9,317 nt of DNA from an uncultured Clostridia bacterium (GTDB lineage: Bacteria; Bacillota; Clostridia; UMGS1810), in the NCBI GenBank assembly GCA_937959315.1, contig CALGRC010000195.1, positions 1-9,317 of the forward strand, in the 5' to 3' direction. The position numbers and the translations under genes are program-made. A model generated the notes under the pieces. That model worked only from the letters and a program-made list of their open reading frames with translations. It was not told the DNA's origin and did no database searches. Position 1 is the first letter of the stretch. Every line of letters starts with the position of its first letter. Of the stretch, positions 7,931-9,317 are shown piece by piece.

Positions 7931-8880
7931 TAAAACAACGCCTGCTCCGGGCTGATTTTCCTAACGCAATAATTTGTTATGATGACCGTCACCATACCCA
8001 CTACCGACTGGAACAGCCCCACCGCCGCTGTAATACTGACATCGCCGTACCGCAGGCCCCGGTAAAGGTAAGTATCTATGATATCAGTTACCGGATAGAG
8101 CAGCCCGACATTGCGGGGGATTTGATAAAACAGCCCAAAATCACCCCGGAAAATATTGCCAACAGCGAGAATCGTTAAAATCGTTACGATGGAGCGAAGC
8201 GCCGGTAAGGAAATGTGCCACATTTGCTGCGCCTTGTTTGCGCCGTCAATATGCGCCGCCTCGTATAAGGACTGGTCAACGCTCAGCAGCGCGGAATAAT
8301 AGAAAATACTGTTCATCCCAACCGATTTCCATGTATTGACAATGGTCAGTATGGCCGGCCAATATTTTGGCTCCGAGTACCAGTCAACCCCGTCCAGCCC
8401 AAACGCCGCCAAAATTTGATTCATGATCCCCAACTTGGGATTGAACAAAATATAGGTAATATACCCAACAATGACCCACGACAAAAAATACGGCAGTATC
8501 ATGGTCGTCTGATAAAATTTAATGGCCGTACGGCTTTTGATTTCATTCAACAGCAACGCAATCAAAACCGGCGCAATAGTACCCGCCACAATAAACAGCA
8601 GCGCATAGCCGACTGTATTGCGTGTGAGCCGCCAGGCGTCCTGCGAAGCAAAGAAAAATGTAAAATTCTTCAGCCCCACCCATTGGCTTCCCAAAATTCC
8701 CGCGCTGTAAGAATAATCCTTAAACGCAATGATTACACCAAACATCGGGATATAGCAAAAAATAAAGAAATACACAAGAGCAGGCAATGTCAAAATGAGC
8801 ATTTGCCGGTTACTGCCGGCCATACCGCCGCCCAATCGTCTCTTTCTGCCCAAACTCGCCCCCACTACCGTATTCCGCAT
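7930..8880 (-). CDS. ABC transporter permease, LplB-type polysaccharide/oligosaccharide family
   Basis: This is a full-length inner-membrane permease of 316 residues (binding-protein-dependent transport family, MetI-like fold) that would carry oligosaccharides across the cytoplasmic membrane. Six hydrophobic segments can be seen, at about residues 27-51, 90-111, 123-146, 175-200, 230-250 and 282-305. The EAA loop that docks the ATPase is at residues 207-226 (EAAHIDGANKAQQMWHISLP) and matches the LplB form closely. The N-terminal stretch is basic (GRKRR), as expected for a cytoplasmic tail. Relatives normally act with a YtcP-type second permease and a lipoprotein sugar-binding protein encoded next door. 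Here the next gene, 14 bases downstream, is a giant secreted lyase-like protein instead, so the partners must be encoded elsewhere or upstream. It is the first gene of the likely operon. Substrate is unknown; context suggests products of glycan cleavage. Confidence 0.93.
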   Translation of the reverse strand: MRNTVVGASLGRKRRLGGGMAGSNRQMLILTLPALVYFFIFCYIPMFGVIIAFKDYSYSAGILGSQWVGLKNFTFFFASQDAWRLTRNTVGYALLFIVAGTIAPVLIALLLNEIKSRTAIKFYQTTMILPYFLSWVIVGYITYILFNPKLGIMNQILAAFGLDGVDWYSEPKYWPAILTIVNTWKSVGMNSIFYYSALLSVDQSLYEAAHIDGANKAQQMWHISLPALRSIVTILTILAVGNIFRGDFGLFYQIPRNVGLLYPVTDIIDTYLYRGLRYGDVSITAAVGLFQSVVGMVTVIITNYCVRKISPEQALF

Positions 8881-8884
8881 AGTT

Positions 8885-8894
8885 CCCCTCTCCC
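8885..8894 (-). promoter_or_regulatory. Ribosome binding site that decides the permease start
   Basis: GGGAGAGGGG precedes the ATG at 8880 with 4 bases between them; counted from the inner GGAG the spacing is 9. The frame also offers an ATG 63 bases upstream at 8943. That codon lies upstream of the predicted transcription start and has no Shine-Dalgarno sequence, so the 8880 start is preferred. Confidence 0.8.
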
Positions 8895-8920
8895 ATTCAG
8901 ATTCAATCCCTCTATTCAAA

Positions 8921-8949
8921 ATTATAACACACGGTTTTTCCAATTTTAA
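8921..8949 (-). promoter_or_regulatory. Likely sigma-A promoter of the permease-lyase operon
   Basis: On the minus strand a perfect -10 box TATAAT lies at 8926-8921, preceded by TG one base away (extended -10, TGTTATAAT). A -35-like TTAAAA (4 of 6 to TTGACA) lies at 8949-8944, with the ideal 17-base spacing. Transcription should begin near 8914, giving a leader of about 34 bases before the permease ATG at 8880. The weak -35 box together with the overlapping direct repeat suggests an activator-dependent or otherwise regulated promoter. No terminator is visible between the kinase gene and this promoter, so read-through from upstream is possible. Confidence 0.72.
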
Positions 8950-8990
8950 CGGTACATTTTCTGCTTTTCAACACACATATCCGCCAATTT
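8926..8990 (-). repeat. Two-copy direct repeat AAATTGG-N7-GTGTGTT, possible operator
   Basis: Two 21-base units occur in the same orientation at 8990-8970 and 8946-8926. Each reads AAATTGG, seven variable bases, GTGTGTT. Fifteen of the 21 positions are identical, and the units are offset by 44 bases, about four turns of the helix. The distal unit begins at the stop codon of the kinase gene. The proximal unit covers the spacer between -35 and -10 and touches the extended -10. Paired direct repeats with two conserved blocks are typical of sites bound by AraC-family regulators, including YesN-type response regulators; that this is such a site is inference. Confidence 0.55.
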
Positions 8991-9317
8991 ACAATATATG
9001 CTTGATATCCGGCAGCCGGATTGTCACGCGCAGCCCACCCCCGGGGCCATGCGAAACCTCTATACCATAAGTATCGCCAAATATCAACCGGATACGCTGA
9101 TTGATATTGTGCATCCCAATGTGTTTTTCTTTTAGCGTATAGGTATCGTGTAATCCATCGTTGAGTACCTGCAATGCCGCATCATTCATACCAACCCCAT
9201 TATCCGTGACCTGTAAAATCAGTTGCCCATCCTTCAGGTACACCGAAATATCAATATGTCCCCCCGCTTCCTTTGGCTTGATGCCATGGTATACCGCATT
9301 TTCAATGATTGGTTGCA
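8989..9317 (-). CDS. Sensor histidine kinase, YesM-like, C-terminal part (cut by window edge)
   Basis: This is the last 108 complete codons of a two-component sensor kinase, ending at a TAA at 8989-8991; the start lies beyond the right edge. What is visible is the GHKL-type ATP-binding domain. It has the N box (QPIIENAVYHG, the first residues in the window), the G1 box (DNGVGM), the G2-like GMHNINQRI stretch and the final GPGGGLRVTIRLP strand. The wording of the N box and the GMHNINQRI motif are typical of the YesM/LytS-type His_kinase family, whose members usually have an extracellular sensor domain, a HAMP domain and a YesN-type AraC-family response regulator partner. The sensor part and the phosphorylated His are not in the window. 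Its position just upstream of a sugar permease and secreted lyase-like genes suggests that it controls them, which is inference. Assignment to the kinase family is firm; the ligand is unknown. Confidence 0.93.
   Translation of the reverse strand, partial: QPIIENAVYHGIKPKEAGGHIDISVYLKDGQLILQVTDNGVGMNDAALQVLNDGLHDTYTLKEKHIGMHNINQRIRLIFGDTYGIEVSHGPGGGLRVTIRLPDIKHIL

Noticed and set aside
8881..8943. Upstream start of the permease at 8943
   Set aside because: It would place the start upstream of the predicted transcription start and over the -10 region, and it lacks a ribosome binding site. The ATG at 8880 has a strong one.
8950..8970. Alternative promoter with TTGAAA at 8970-8965
   Set aside because: Seventeen bases further on there is only AAAATT, a poor -10 box, while a perfect extended TATAAT lies just downstream with its own -35.
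8957..8971. CodY-like box near GCAGAAAATG in the promoter region
   Set aside because: Only the right half matches the consensus; the left half does not, so it is no better than chance in an A/T-rich spacer.

Overview
The window looks like a carbohydrate-utilisation locus of a Gram-positive bacterium of the phylum Bacillota. I infer this from an LplB-type sugar permease, a YesM-type histidine kinase, very G-rich Shine-Dalgarno sequences (AGAGGGG, GGAGGGG), a sigma-A-like promoter, and secreted proteins with a 'copper amine oxidase N-terminal' stalk domain, which is common in Paenibacillus and many Clostridia. I cannot fix the genus from the sequence. All genes lie on the minus strand, so the locus reads from right to left.

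From upstream to downstream the layout is as follows. (1) 8989-9317 is the C-terminal ATPase end of a YesM-like sensor histidine kinase, cut by the window edge. (2) 8881-8988 is a 108-base intergenic region with a good promoter (TTAAAA, 17 bases, TATAAT with extended -10) and a two-copy direct repeat, AAATTGG-N7-GTGTGTT, that could be an operator. (3) 7930-8880 is an LplB-family ABC permease. (4) 3422-7915, only 14 bases after it, encodes a 1497-residue secreted multidomain protein with a heparinase II/III-like polysaccharide lyase core. (5) 1-3390, 31 bases further on, is a second, diverged copy of the same kind of protein. It is broken by one in-frame TAA at codon 109 but otherwise open to the window edge.

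The short gaps and strong ribosome binding sites make (3) to (5) one likely operon. The simplest model is that the kinase senses an extracellular glycan or its fragments and a partner response regulator (not in the window) controls the promoter. The secreted lyase-like proteins would bind or cut the glycan, and the permease would be one half of an importer. The second permease, the solute-binding protein and the ATPase are not in the window.

The points most worth a second look are the nonsense codon in the second lyase-like gene, the paired repeat at the promoter, and the apparent loss in both proteins of the His/Asp motif normally found in the heparinase II/III beta-sandwich, while the Asn and Tyr of the toroid domain are kept. 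No RNA genes, CRISPR arrays, insertion sequences or clear terminators were seen.
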